The position numbers were made by a program, and so were the translations under genes. Source: Anisus vortex (taxonomy: Eukaryota; Mollusca; Gastropoda; Planorbidae). Taken from it: a DNA stretch of 64,000 nt. The number at the start of each line of letters is the position of its first letter. The stretch's first letter is position 1. Under the pieces are notes generated by a model. The model saw only the letters and a program-made list of their open reading frames with translations. It was not told where the DNA came from and ran no database searches. Below are positions 1-12,279 of the stretch, piece after piece. The DNA lies in NCBI GenBank assembly GCA_949126835.1, contig OX421497.1, positions 3,030,271-3,094,270 of the forward strand. Reading direction: 5' to 3'.

Positions 1-614
1 GAAGAGTTTAACAGTTTCCATGTCCTTGGCCCATATGGGGGTTGTTTGACCAGAGCAATGCCTCTTTGGGCTTATGAAGAAGAGTTTAACAGTTTCCATG
101 TCCTTGGCCCAAATGGGGGATGTTTGACCAGAGCAATGCCTCTTTGGGCTTATGAAGAAGAGTTTAACAGTTTCCATGTCCTTGGCCCATATGGAGGTTG
201 TTAAACCAGAGCAATGCCTCTTTGGGCTTATGAAGAAGAGTTTAACAGTTTCCATGTCCTTGGCCCATATGGGGGTTGTTTGACCAGAGCAATGCCTCTT
301 TGGGCTTATGAAGAAGAGTTTAAGAGTTTCCATGTCCTTGGCCCATATGGGGGTTGTTTGACCAGAGCAATGTCTCTTTGGGCTTATGAAGAAGAGTTTA
401 ACAGTTTCCATGTCCTTGGCCCAAATGGGGGATGTTTGACCAGAGCAATGCCTCTTTGGGCTTATGAAGAAGAGTTTAACAGTTTCCATGTCCTTGGCCC
501 ATATGGAGGTTGTTAAACCAGAGCAATGCCTCTTTGGGCTTATGAAGAAGAGTTTAACAGTTTCCATGTCCTTGGCCCATATGGGGGTTGTTTGACCAGA
601 GCAATGCCTCTTTG
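1..614. repeat. 78-bp minisatellite array (about 8 copies)
   Basis: Direct repeat with a 78-bp period, running from the window edge to about 614. Because 78 is 26 codons, the plus strand stays open over several units (214-516), but other units carry an in-phase TAA. I read it as intronic minisatellite of the IBTK gene rather than protein. The left edge is cut by the window. Confidence 0.9.
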
Positions 615-1298
615 CCTTTACTTTCCCCCAGACAGATGCTTGGCACCCATTTAATCTAGGTAGTTCCAAATGGCATCCCAACAGGCTGTTTGCCACAACC
701 TAGCCACATCCTACAATTGATGGAAATCATAATTATTTTTTTTTACCTGTGAAAGGTGGTCAGAATAAATAATTATATGGTCTATTTGGACACAAAGGCT
801 TGTAGAACGTTTTGGGAAAGGGACATAGCTAATGTGGATGTAGTTACAGTAACAAAATAATGAATAGCTGACATTTTTCGTGTGTGACTAAAATTCTGTT
901 CTGTAAGTTAGTTTCAGACTTAGGAAATTCAGTAGCTGACAGAGTGGGTTCTTCCAAAATCCTGTTTCCCCATCCTGGTTAATACAAAAGATTTTCCTTC
1001 ATACTTAACTCTGTGTCCATCAAACCTCAAACACTATTACTTATAAGTTTTACAGACGTTCCTTCTAGATAGAAGATTATTAGGTCCACTAGGCCCAAAA
1101 CTCCTGCAGGGAGGTAGGGCTAGAATCTGACGGGCGGGTGAACTAGCCACAGGACCCCAGACAGTCTCACAAACACACACACACTTTTATTGAAAATCAC
1201 ATTCCTCACCCCCCCCTCCCCACTACTTTCTCAAAGAGGTGCAGACATTTGACTGTTAATGAAATAGCTGTGCACATGTCTTTATGTGTTTCTTTCAG
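615..1298. other. IBTK intron, no gene seen
   Basis: AT-rich intron between the 78-bp array and the first visible IBTK exon. It contains a short copy of a dispersed repeat at 1051-1105 and a C-rich tract near 1207. I see nothing else. Confidence 0.6.
1051..1105 (+). repeat. dispersed repeat R1, short copy
   Basis: Starts with ACAGACG, then TTCCTTCTAGATAGAAGATT, then a 'cctgcagg' end. Closely similar copies lie at 37568 and 39618, longer ones at 4734, 12588 and 39973, and inverted ones at 10462, 44889 and 63945. Transposable origin is inferred from copy number only. Confidence 0.6.
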
Positions 1299-4200
1299 TT
1301 ACATTCAAGAATGTTGGTGAACTCGTAGAATTCTCTACTGTGTACAATGCTAAACAGTTGAGAGTTGCCTGCCAGCAGTTCATTTGTCTCAATCTCCCTG
1401 CTGTCCTGGAGGGGAAGTAAGTGTCTTGTTGTTTTATCATAACATTGTGATAACTATGCTATGCCATCACAGGCCCCCACACAGACAGTAAAGCCCTGCT
1501 GTTTTCTGCGAGATGGGACATGGTGGTTAGCAGCAGTTCACCTGGCTGACCTACCAAAGGTCCTGAGTTCAAATCCTGGTGAAGGCTAGGATTTGTTCCA
1601 GGGTCTGGAGGGTGTCCCTGAGTCTACCCAGTTCTGATGGGTACCTGGCATTACTTGGTGTAAACTTAAGGCAACTGGGCATTGTGCTGGCCACACAATC
1701 CCCTAGTATGCCATGGCCACAGAAACTGATGATTGCTGCTTCACCGGCCCTATGATCAATATTATCCGGTGGGAACTTTACCTTTTTTTTTTACTTTATT
1801 TCTTTGCGAGAGGTTTTGTGTATCCAACAAAGTAAATTCAGGCGCTTCATTAGTCAAATCTTATATTTGCTTTATTTATTATGTATTATGTTAACATTTA
1901 AATTCTAAAATATAAACTTTGTGTTTTTAGATTTTTATTAAAAAAAATATATTAACAACTAAGAGTACATAGTCAAAAAAATATTTTTAGACTTATATGT
2001 TTTTTTGGGTTTCTTTTATCCCCAGGTTCCTTGATGTCCTTAGTGAAGACACAATGGAAGCTCTGACTGTTTACTATAGATCAATCGTAAGTGAACACAC
2101 ATACACAGGCATGCAGAATCTTTCAGCCGGATGTATTTCCTAGGCTGGAATCAATAAGCTGTACAAGCCGATTCTGATGGAATTGTTTCCCATTTCTCAC
2201 TCGTATCTATATACAGTCAAATACAATAGAATACTTGACATAATGAACCGTACTTTTGATTCTGTTTAGATGTCAGATGTGACACTTAGTGGGCATGTTA
2301 CTGTTACTGCGCCCACTGACCTCTGAATGTTAGTGTGACGATACACTCACACTAATCTTAAAAGTGACAAATGTTACTACTTACATAGACCTTAAAAGTG
2401 AGAATATCTGATATACGGCTTGCACTGAGCACTAGAAGCTTAGAGTGATATGATTATTATGATTGTTATTTTATTTGCGAATTAAGGGTTTTGTAATGTT
2501 TCTGTATTCTTTTTCCTCTAAAGGTTAAGAAACTCGTGAGCGCTGCTTTACCTGCCATATAGATTTAATTAATCTAAAAGTTAAGAAACTCGTGAGCGCT
2601 GCTTTACCTGCCATATAGATTTAATTAATCTAAAAGTTAAGAAACTCGTGAGTGGTGCTTTACCTGCCATATAGATTTAATTAATCTAAAAGTTAAGAAA
2701 CTCGTGAGTGGTGCTTTACCTGCCATATAGATTTAATTAATCTAAAAGTTAAGAAACTTGTGAGTGGTGCTTTACCTGCCATATAGATTTAATTAATCTA
2801 AAAGTTAAGAAACTCGTGAGCTCTGCTTTACCTGCCATATAGATTTAATTAATCTAAAAGTTAAGAAACTCGTGAGCTCTGCTTTACCTGCCATATAGAT
2901 TTAATTAATCTAAAAGTTAAGAAACTCGTGAGCTCTGCTTTACCTGCCATATAGATTTAATTAATCTAAAAGTTAAGAAACTCGTGAGCTCTGCTTTACC
3001 TGCCATATAGATTTAATTAATCTAAAAGTTAAGAAACTCGTGAGCTCTGCTTTACCTGCCATATAGATTTAATTAATCTAAAAGGTAAGAAACTCGTGAG
3101 CTCTGCTTTACCTGCCATATAGATTTAATTAATCTAAAAGTTAAGAAACTCGTGAGCTCTGCTTTACCTGCCATATAGATTTAATTAATCTAAAAGTTAA
3201 GAAACTCGTGAGCTCTGCTTTACCTGCCATATAGATTTAATTAATCTAAAAGTTTAGAAACTCGTGAGCTCTGTTTTACCTGCCATATAGATTTAATTAA
3301 TCTAAAAGTTAAGAAACTCGTGAGCTCTGCTTTACCTGCCATATAGATTTAATTAATCTAATAGTTTAGAAACTCGTGAGCTCTGCTTTACCTGCCATAT
3401 AGATTTAATTAATCTAAAAGTTAAGAAACTCGTGAGCTCTGCTTTACCTGCCATATAGATTTAATTAATCTAAAAGTTAAGAAACTCGTGAGCTCTGCTT
3501 TACCTGCCATATAGATTTAATTAATCTAAAAGTTAAGAAACTCGTGAGCTCTGCTTTACCTGCCATATAGATTGAATTAATCTAAAAGTTAAGAAACTCG
3601 TGAGCGCTGCTTTACCTGCCATATAGATTGAATTAATCTAAAAGTTAAGAAACTCGTGAGCTCTGCTTTATCTGCCATATAGATTGAATTAATCTAAAAG
3701 TTAAGAAACTCGTGAGCGCTGCTTTACCTGCCATATAGATTGAATTAATCTGAAAGAGTCAGTAGCTTACAAATAGTAAAGTGCGCAAGTTTTCTGAAAT
3801 TGTCTTTTCTTTGCTGCCAGATTCCAAACATGGCTTACAGAGTGCTGACGCCGGACACCGGAGGGCCTTACCAAGACTACATCGATGAGGTCCTGGCGGA
3901 GTTTGAGGCAGTGGAGCGGGGCAACGGCCCCAGTGAATTGACCAGCTCCGCCAAAAAGGCCACGCAGCCGAAGAAGGCCAAGACCAAAGTAAAAAAGAGT
4001 GCTGAGGATAAAGGCAAGCTGCAAGCCAGCAGGGAGTCCACCTCCCCGAGAAGCCCTGCCACCAAGGCAGTTGCGGTTTCTAGTCCAGCAGATGATGTCA
4101 AGGCAGTGGTTGAGGAACTTGACAAACAAACTCTGGAAGATGATAAAGTAAGTGACAGACTGGAAAGATTTTTTTTAAATAGATGTCTAAGACAAATATA

Positions 4201-6087
4201 AAATACTTTATTAAATAAAGGCACAGACATCTATTCAGTTTTTAGTTTATTTTACTTTATCTGGTATATGTTGACTTCTCAATAGAAGCATTTTGTTAGC
4301 CAATGAAAGTTTCTGTGGGTGCTATTGAGAGATTTAGAGATTAAGTGTACAGCAGATTATGCAGAGCTTGTGGCTTCCTGTTGTACTTTCATTACTGAGC
4401 TCTTCAACTGATGTCAATTTCAATGTGCATAAATTAATCTTGCCAGATTTAAGATTTGATAAATAAATGTCAACGTGAACCTATGTTATACTCTTGTTTC
4501 CTTTGACATAACTCAGTAATAAATTAATCTATATCATGGACAATCAGGCATATACAACATTATTCAAGCTTTAATTTAGTCTGTATTTTCTGTATTTAGT
4601 ATACGTGAGCCACTAGAGAGATTGCAAGTCATTTAAAGCTTTGATCTCACTACCATTCTTCCTCAAAATGTCCCTTCTTTTAAATTTTACCTATCCACTG
4701 GGAAGTCTATTTACTAATCTTATCTTATATATTACAGACGCTCCTTCTATAAAGAAGATTATTGAAACCTACGTTCATACATGGTTTGAGTCTTAGTCTT
4801 GCATTTCTATTAATGTTTTAAATGATGTTAACTTACTGGTTTTCCTCGTTTGTTCAGACAACCCATTCCATGCCTGAATGCTATTCTGCAAGAAAGAGTC
4901 CTTATAAGCATTTGTTCTCGCATAAGGGATAAGGAAAGTTTTTTGTCCTAATCATTATTGTCTCTGTCTTTTTTTTTCTTTTTATTGGTTTTAGAATGAT
5001 CTTTGTACATTTCTTTCCTGCACAATGGCACAAACCCGAACCAAACCCCTGTAGGGCACCAAGTTCACAAAAACATTAATTTGGTGCCAGTGGTGCATCC
5101 GTTTAGCTTAAAGACCTCCTCTCTTTGGGCTAGTGGCTGTGTGTCTTACATACCAATACATCTGCCACTGTGGTCTGTTCCAAGAGTGCACTGAGCATGC
5201 TAAATTTGATAGCATGGATACAAGCGCTCTATAAATATAACCCTTATTATTATTTTCCTGGGAGTATTTGGCAAGCACAGTTCAGCCCCCAACTTTCATT
5301 TTTGTCTCACCCTACATGACAGTATGTTATATTAAGTTACATTGCAATGTTGCAATAGTTTACTTTAAACCAGACTAGCAAAGTTTGACTTGTTTCCCAT
5401 CAATCTGAACAGAAACTCCAGGCTGCTCTGGCTGCTCGGAACAAAGAGAAAATGAGGTGGAAGCCGTTGATTCTCCAGGAGGAAAAGCTGCCCCCAACCT
5501 TGTCCGCCCCCACTCAGCCTGAAGCAGTGCCGCATTGGAATGGTCATATGAAGACATTGTCCAAATCTCCCGGACAGTTGATAGGGTCAGTATTCAAGGC
5601 TCAGTCTCATTAGTTTATGTGTAATTAATTGTTTGTATCTTGCGTCTCTGCTATTTAAAGTCACATGTGTGGTAATTAGAAAACACTTCATTCCACCTTT
5701 TCTGGTTTGTCTTCAGTGACACTATAATAGTCTATAGTAGCCTCTTAGTGCTTCTTTCCTTATCTTTTTAGAAATTCTAAGATGCATATAACGATATATG
5801 TGATGTAACTTCAAGGAATGGTATGGAAGTAGAGAAAATTTAGATATTAGTAATAGGTTCTTCGTACATTTCATAGAAGCCAATTCATTTATCTAGTCTA
5901 TAAATTGGTGGAGAAAAAAAACACATTTTAAAGTAATTTCTAAAAATGCTTTTAGTTTGAAAATTGCACAGATGTAAGTTAAGGCATTCAACATTAAAAA
6001 TCTATCATAATCTCACAAATGACCTAAGACCTTTTTTTTTTCTTTGGTGAGAAATCAGTTTTGCAGACTTTTGTACCCTTTCACATT

Positions 6088-6142
<55 letters not shown>

Positions 6143-9100
6143 AGCAACATTCTTTTCCATAAACTATAATGACCACAAAATTAATTTTTTTACAATAACA
6201 TGCTGTGGTGATTATATTTTGCCAATATGCAGAGTACATTTAAGCCCACACTCTCCACATGCAACTGGCCAATATTTATTTGTTCCTTTATAAAAATATA
6301 AAAGTTTTTCCAACTTTTGTATTTACACAGGTCAGGTTTTTTCTCTCACTAAGCAAAAGTTTAACTTTTTGTATTTTTCAGACTTCCAATTCTTCCAGAA
6401 AGCCCCAAGACCAAGCCCATGGTCAGTCCGGAATCCCCTCCTTTGGCCACCAGTCCAACCAGCTTGAGGGAGATCATGAGCCAGGAGTCGCAGGCCTTAG
6501 AAAAGTAAAGAACATGGTCTCATCTGTGATAGTTTCCATATAGATGATATATTTGTGATGGCTCATCCGTGATAGTTTCCATATAGATGATATATTTGTG
6601 ATGGCTCATCCGTGATAGTTTCCATATAGATGATATATTTGTGATGGCTCATCCGTGACAGTTTCCATAGATAATATATTTGTGATGGCTCATCCGTGAT
6701 AGTTTCCATATAGATGATATATTTGTGATGGCTCATCCGTGATAGTTTCCATATAGATGATATATTTGTGATGGCTCATCCGTGATAGTTTCCATATAGA
6801 TGATATATTTGTGATGGCTCATCCGTGATAGTTTCCATATAGATGATATATTTGTGATGGTTCATCCGTGACAGTTTCCATAGATAATATATTTGTGATG
6901 GCTCATCCGTGATAGTTTCCATATAGATGATATATTTGTGATGGCTCATCCATGATAGTTTCCATATAGCTGATATGTTTGTGATGGCTGATCCATGATA
7001 GTTTCCATATAGATGATATATTTGTGATGGCTCATCCGTGACAGTTTCCATAGATAATATATTTGTGATGGCTCATCCGTGATAGTTTCCATAGATAATA
7101 TATTTGTGATGGCTCATCCGTGATAGTTTCCATATAGATGATATATTTGTGATGGCTCATCCGTGACAGTTTCCATAGATAATATATTTGTGATGGCTCA
7201 TCCGTGATAGTTTCCATATAGATGATATATTTGTGATGGCTCATCCGTGATAGTTTCCATATAGATGATATATTTGTGATGGCTCATCCGTGATAGTTTC
7301 CATATAGATGATATATTTGTGATGGCTCATCCGTGATAGTTTCCATATAGATGATATATTTGTGATGGCTCATCCGTGACAGTTTCCATAGATAATATAT
7401 TTGTGATGGCTCATCCGTGATAGTTTCCATATAGATGATATATTTGTGATGGCTCATCCATGATAGTTTCCATATAGCTGATATGTTTGTGATGGCTGAT
7501 CCATGATAGTTTCCATATAGATGATATATTTGTGATGGCTCATCCGTGACAGTTTCCATAGATAATATATTTGTGATGGCTCATCCGTGATAGTTTCCAT
7601 AGATAATATATTTGTGATGGCTCATCCGTGATAGTTTCCATATAGATGATATATTTGTGATGGCTCATCTGTGATAGTTTCCATATAGATGATATATTTG
7701 TGATGGCTCATCTGTGATAGTTTCCATATAGATGATATATTTGTGATGGCTCATCCGTGACAGTTTCCATAGATAATATATTTGTGATGGCTCATCCGTG
7801 ATAGTTTCCATATAGATGATATATTTGTGATGGCTCATCCGTGATAGTTTCCATATAGATGATATATTTGTGATGGCTCATCCATGATAGTTTCCATATT
7901 GCTGATATGTTTGTGATGGCTGATCCATGATAGTTTCCATATAGATGATATATTTGTGATGGCTCATCCGTGACAGTTTCCATAGATAATATATTTGTGA
8001 TGGCTCATCCGTGATAGTTTCCATATAGATGATATATTTGTGATGGCTCATCCGTGATAGTTTCCATATAGATGATATATTTGTGATGGCTCATCCATGA
8101 TAGTTTCCATATAGCTGATATGTTTGTGATGGCTGATCCATGATAGTTTCCATATAGATGATATATTTGTGATGGCTCATCCGTGATAGTTTCCATATAG
8201 CTGATATGTTTGTGATGCCTCATCAGTGACAGTTTCCATAGATAATATATTTGTGATGGCTCATCCGTGATAGTTTCCATATAGATGATATATTTGTGAT
8301 GGCTCATCCATGATAGTTTCCATATAGCTGATATGTTTGTGATGGCTCATCCGTGATAGTTTGCATATAGATGATATATTTGTGATGGCTCATCCGTGAT
8401 AGTTTCCATATAGATGATATATTTGTGATGGCTCATCAGTGACAGTTTCCATAGATAATATATTTGTGATGGCTCATCCGTGATAGTTTCCATATAGATA
8501 ATATATTTGTGATGTTTCAACATTGATAGTTTTCTTGAGATAAAACCCCATTAACAATATATTTGTAATAACTATTGCAGTGCCTACAATGTTCCTTTTT
8601 TTTTTTTTAACATCTAGGTCAAAGAGCAACTTTCCAAGCAGAATTTCCTGGAAGGATGTAAAGAAACAGCAAACCAAAGATCTGAAGCTGCAGAAACAAG
8701 GTCAACCTGATCTAAGCATTAAGTCTGGAGCTCCTCTTCCTTCTCCTAAGACAATCTCCAATCCTTGGTAAATTTTCAACTCTGTATATTTACTAAGTCA
8801 GAAACATCATGACATCAATCAAACTGACACGGTTTTGTCATGTGTTTTGCGGCATAATAACCTGTCAAAAAACAATCCACCGAGGCACTGTAGAAGGTGG
8901 ACGTCAGAGATGCTGGTTTGACAACATAAAATATTGGACAGGGCTGCAGTTGAGTCTACTATTGACAACCGCTCATCGCGGATGACAGACAGACATGATT
9001 GAAAGACAGGCAAAGGTCGAGAAGGCTGACTGCTTGAGGTGTCCATTCGCTCCCCAAAAGATGACCACAACGGTCAAGGGATTGATGATGATGATGAAGT

Positions 9101-12100
9101 CAGTTTAGAAATTATTGAGTCCAGAGCCAACCTACATCCTTATACATTTTTATATTTTTTAAATCCTGATCAGACAATTTTGTCTGTACAGCTAGTTAGT
9201 GTTTGCCATACTATGTGGTCACACCATGCAAAAGAATAGTGTGACCAAGAGGAGATAGATTCTTCTTTCATTTTTATTCTTTCACCTGACATAAACAGGG
9301 GATTTGGTGGTCAGGCAGCAGTGAATTGGCATGTTCAAATCCTTGTAAATGTTTGGAATTTCGCAATTGGTGCACGCACAAAATATTGCGGAAGTAAAAT
9401 GATTTGTTTGTTTTACTGGCCACACAGTTCACTTAAACGCAATGGCCACCAAACGTATACTAAAAATCACTTTAAAAAAATAAATAAAAGCAACAAAAGA
9501 AAAATATTACCCACACTAACTAATGTGTTCAAGAATTTGGCTCATGCTATAAATTTACACTTGTAATTTGGATTCACATTCTCAATGTTTCTGTATTCTG
9601 AATGAAGTAAAATGGCAAAATCTATCACCCCCCCCCCCCCCACATCTGTAAAGTTTATGCAGGCTTAGTTGATTTTTAATCCTAATGTTTCCTACACTTA
9701 CTTTATGTTGTCTTTCGTGACACATATCTTTTTGACATAAAATGCTTTCATTTCTGATTATTTTTGTTAATGACAAGCCCATGATAGACAAAGAGCATTT
9801 TACTTGTTTGATTAGACACATTTTTCGGGGGGGTTGTTCTGTAATGCCAGTTAAAATATTTTCTGCTTCCTCAGGGCGCCTGTCAGCAGTGCCGCCAAGC
9901 CTTTGCGCGACCTGATGATTCAAGAGGAGAAAAAAGTTTCCTCTCCCGTGCCGATCCCAGCCGGGAAGAAAGAAGGGCATTTAAGTGAAAACAGCGGCAA
10001 GAGGCATTTCAGTGAAACTAGCAGCGTTGGCAGTCTGGGATCTTTGGGAATATCTCCAAGGTAACATCTGGAACTTAACGTTTGTTCAACTTGATTGATT
10101 TTTCGGTTCAGATGTATTTAAATAATGGGGCACAGAGGCCTACCTGCAGGGTGATGGACTGCGTACCAAAGTTCCTGGGTTCGAATTCTGATGAGGGGTA
10201 AGATTAATTCCTGGGGGTGGGGTGGGGTGTCCCTGGGTCTACCCAGCTCTGGTGGGTACCTGACTGATGGTGATGTATTCGTTTTCTGAGCCTTATGAGA
10301 GTAATCTCTGCTCACTCTCTGCTCACTCTCTGCTCACTCTCTGCTCACTCTCTGCTCACTCTCTGCTCACTCTCTGCTCACTCTCTGCTCACTCTCTGCT
10401 CACTCTCTGCTCACTCTCTGCTCACATTCTTAAAGAGAGGTGGGGTTTCAAGTCAGGTGGCTACCGCGGATGAGCGTAGGACGCAAAAATCTTCTTTATA
10501 GAAGGCGCGTCTGTAATAGGTAAGATAAGTAGTTAGGGATAAGTAGGTGGCTGGGCATTGTGAAGGCTGCTTCACGTGCACTACAGATCAACTTGGTCTG
10601 TAAGGGAAACTTATGTATTTATGTATTTAAAATGATTTTCACCTTGACCTTCTTCACCTATCCTATAACTCAAGAGCGAGTTGCTAGAACATCATTGTTG
10701 ACTGTTGCACTATTGCTCACCAGTTGTCACAATCTTGTGCAACCTTTAATGAGTTCAAGTCAAGATGGACAGGCCGGTCCACTCTTTTATACTGTCCTGA
10801 CATTTTTTATATATTTTTTTTTCAAAACCATTAAGATAGGCGTACATGATTGTTTTGAGGTAAATTGATCATGTCTAATCTTTTTACAAATGTCAAGGTC
10901 GCCTGGTCGGGATATCGCAGCAGCTGGTAAAGGAGGAGGAGGAGATAATCCCTGGACAAGGAGGATAACCATAGCTGCCAGCCCACCTGTTCCTTCGCCA
11001 GCTACCATTAACTTCTCAGCGATTCTTCGGGATGAGAAAGAAAAATCAGAGACCCTGGTTCGCATCAAGCAAAAACCCTTGGCTTTAATACAGGTCAGTT
11101 TAGAGTTGTAGAGTTTCTGATCAATAACTTTTCTTATACTTTCTGATAACTAAATTTTGTTATAATTTCTGATAACTAAATTTTGTTATACTTTCTGAAA
11201 ACTAAATTTTGTTATACTTTCTGATAACTAAATTTTGTTTTACTTTCTGATCAATAATTTTGTTATAGTTTCTGATAAATAACTTTTGTTATAGTTTCTA
11301 ATAAATAACTTTTGTTATAGTTTCTGATCAATAAATTTTGTTATAGTTTCTGATCAATAACTTTTGTTATAGTTTCTGATCAATATTTTTTGTTATAGTT
11401 TCTAATAAATAAATTTTGTTATAGTTTCTGATCAATAACTTTTTTTATAGTTTCTGATCAATAACTTTTGTTATAGTTTCTAATAAATAACTTTTGTTAT
11501 AGTTTCTGATAAATAACTTTTGTTATAGTTTCTAATAAATAACTTTTGTTATAGTTTCTGATCAATAAATTTTGTTATAGTTTTTGATCAATAACTTTTG
11601 TTATAGTTTCTGATCAATATTTTTTGTTATAGTTTCTAATAAATAAATTTTGTTATAGTTTCTGATCAATAACTTTTTTTATAGTTTCTGATCAATAACT
11701 TTTGTTATAGTTTCTAATAAATAACTTTTGTTATAGTTTCTGATCAATAACTTTTGTTATAGTTTCTGATCAATAATTTATTACAGTTATTACAGTTACT
11801 ATCTTACTGACCAATAAGTTTACAGTAGTTTCTGGCATTTAATTTTGTTATATTTTTTTTATAAAAAAATTTTGGCAGTGAATCTAGTATCTAGCGAGAA
11901 TAATAATTTTATAATTGTCTTGTTTCGGGGGAGATTTTGGTTTTGATGAAAAAAGCAGTGTTGTTTTCAGGTCTTATGAAAAGTTAAAAATAACTTTACT
12001 AAATGTAAATTGATCAAACTGCATAGCTTTTTATTTTTAAGACTGGCTGCCGGTCATTGTCAGTGAACATTTTAATTAAGAAATAATTTAACTTGGTGTT

Positions 12101-12279
12101 TTCATTGCGAGCCACACATTTTATTTCTACAGTTGGAAGAGCGTGCCATGAATGAGCTGTTGCAGCACTATCTGACAGGTCAAGACAACGACACCTATGT
12201 GACGGTGGAGCGGGTTAGCAAGGCCATGGCAGTGCCATTGTGGCACAGGGAGTCCAAGCCTGTTGGGCATCTACTTTGA
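1299..12279 (+). CDS. IBTK: inhibitor of Bruton tyrosine kinase (IBTK), C-terminal nine exons
   Basis: Nine coding exons join in phase: 1299-1416, 2026-2086, 3821-4147, 5413-5585, 6382-6504, 8618-8767, 9875-10060, 10898-11093 and 12133-12279 (stop TGA). Each is flanked by AG and GT. They encode about 493 residues, the C-terminal third of IBTK. The first two exons are the end of the second BTB domain and its helical extension (ELVEFSTVYNAKQL, LDVLSEDTMEAL, YYRSI). The middle is lysine/serine/proline-rich and disordered (KKAKTKVKK). The last two exons carry the conserved IBTK tail: a short INFSAIL block, then KPLALIQLEERAMNELLQHY, then VERVSKAMAVPLWHRES. In vertebrates IBTK inhibits BTK and acts as a substrate adaptor for CUL3 ubiquitin ligase; a BTK-independent CUL3 role is likelier in an invertebrate. 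The ankyrin, RCC1 and first BTB parts lie upstream of the window. Identification is by recalled family similarity and is strong at the C terminus. The least conserved exon is 5413-5585, whose phase fits both neighbours. Confidence 0.93.
1513..1795 (+). mobile_element. tRNA-derived SINE (copy 1)
   Basis: The head resembles a tRNA gene, with a degenerate A box and the B box GAGTTCAAATCC. It is followed by the conserved body (TGAGTCTACCCAG, GGTACCTGGCATTA, GCCACAGAAACTG, TGCTTCACCGGCCCTATGATC) and an ACTTTAC-rich tail. The same architecture recurs about ten times in the window. Confidence 0.85.
2523..3755 (+). repeat. 56-bp minisatellite array (about 22 copies) in IBTK intron
   Basis: The unit starts at AAAGTTAAGAAACTCGTGAG and ends at TTTAATTAATCT, with a 56-bp period. 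Copies differ by a few substitutions (GCGCTG, GTGGTG or GCTCTG variants; TTTAATTAAT or TTGAATTAAT). The array ends 65 bp before the acceptor of the exon at 3821. One unit, near 3083, changes AAAGTTAAG to AAAGGTAAG, a consensus splice donor. Confidence 0.95.
4148..5412. repeat. IBTK intron with dispersed repeats
   Basis: 4734-4960 is a long copy of dispersed repeat R1; it shares the run 'ttgttctcgcataagggata' with 39973-40215. 4995-5260 looks like the 3' end of a retroposon. It finishes with 'atagcatggatacaagcgct' and an ATT-rich tail, a tail also seen near 46107. No conserved coding potential is visible. Confidence 0.55.
5586..6381. other. IBTK intron with (TA)n tract
   Basis: AT-rich intron. 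A TA dinucleotide run occupies roughly 6092-6140. I see nothing else. Confidence 0.6.
6510..8520 (+). repeat. 43/41-bp minisatellite array (about 47 copies) in IBTK intron
   Basis: Monomers of 43 bp (starting GATAGTTTCCATATAGATGA) alternate with 41-bp variants (GACAGTTTCCATAGATAA). The array begins within about 6 nt of the splice donor of the exon ending at 6504 and ends about 100 bp before the next acceptor. A larger block recurs: the variant monomer with GCTGATATG appears near 6967 and near 7475, about 508 bp apart. Minus-strand reading frames over the array are by-products of the repeat. Confidence 0.95.
8802..9096 (-). mobile_element. non-LTR retroposon 3'-end fragment
   Basis: Over part of its length it resembles, in the opposite orientation, the sequence at 42620-42820 plus 44005-44075. 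One strand gives translated fragments of the type found at LINE C-terminal ends (arginine-rich, WMDN-like). It ends in ATGATGATGATG, and the 7-bp sequence AAGTCAG flanks both sides (8795-8801 and 9097-9103). Orientation and family are uncertain. Confidence 0.45.
10125..10275 (+). mobile_element. truncated tRNA-derived SINE (copy 2)
   Basis: The B box GGGTTCGAATTC and the body motif GGGTCTACCCAGCTCTGG are clear. The element is broken off after GGTACCTGACTG and is followed by an 11-bp minisatellite. A small 3' piece with GGCTGGGCATTG and GCTGCTTCACGTGCACTACA survives at 10545-10600. Confidence 0.75.
10303..10425 (+). repeat. 11-bp minisatellite (TCTCTGCTCAC)n
   Basis: About eleven near-perfect copies of TCTCTGCTCAC in an IBTK intron. 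Since 11 is not a multiple of three, the repeat reads as open in several frames, which explains the spurious Leu/Ser/His-rich reading frames here. Confidence 0.95.
10462..10520 (-). repeat. dispersed repeat R1, inverted short copy
   Basis: Reads on the plus strand as GATGAGCGTAGGACGCAAAA, then ATCTTCTTTATAGAAGGCGC, then GTCTGTAAT. This is the reverse complement of the R1 start seen at 4734 and 39618. Confidence 0.65.
11112..11790 (+). repeat. 26-bp minisatellite array (about 26 copies) in IBTK intron
   Basis: The unit is TTTCTGATCAATAACTTTTG plus TTATAG, with variants TTTCTAATAAAT and TTTCTGATAACT. It starts about 18 nt after the donor of the exon ending at 11093. On the coding strand each unit has a branch-point-like CTAAT or CTGAT followed by a T-rich run ending in ATAG, so it resembles a weak 3' splice site. 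Confidence 0.93.

Noticed and set aside
214..516. 100-codon open frame with a 26-residue repeat
   Set aside because: It is a product of a 78-bp satellite; neighbouring units contain TAA in phase and there is no splice or start context.
6776..8307. Several minus-strand frames with a METVTDEPSQIY-like repeat
   Set aside because: Artefacts of the 43/41-bp array in an IBTK intron.
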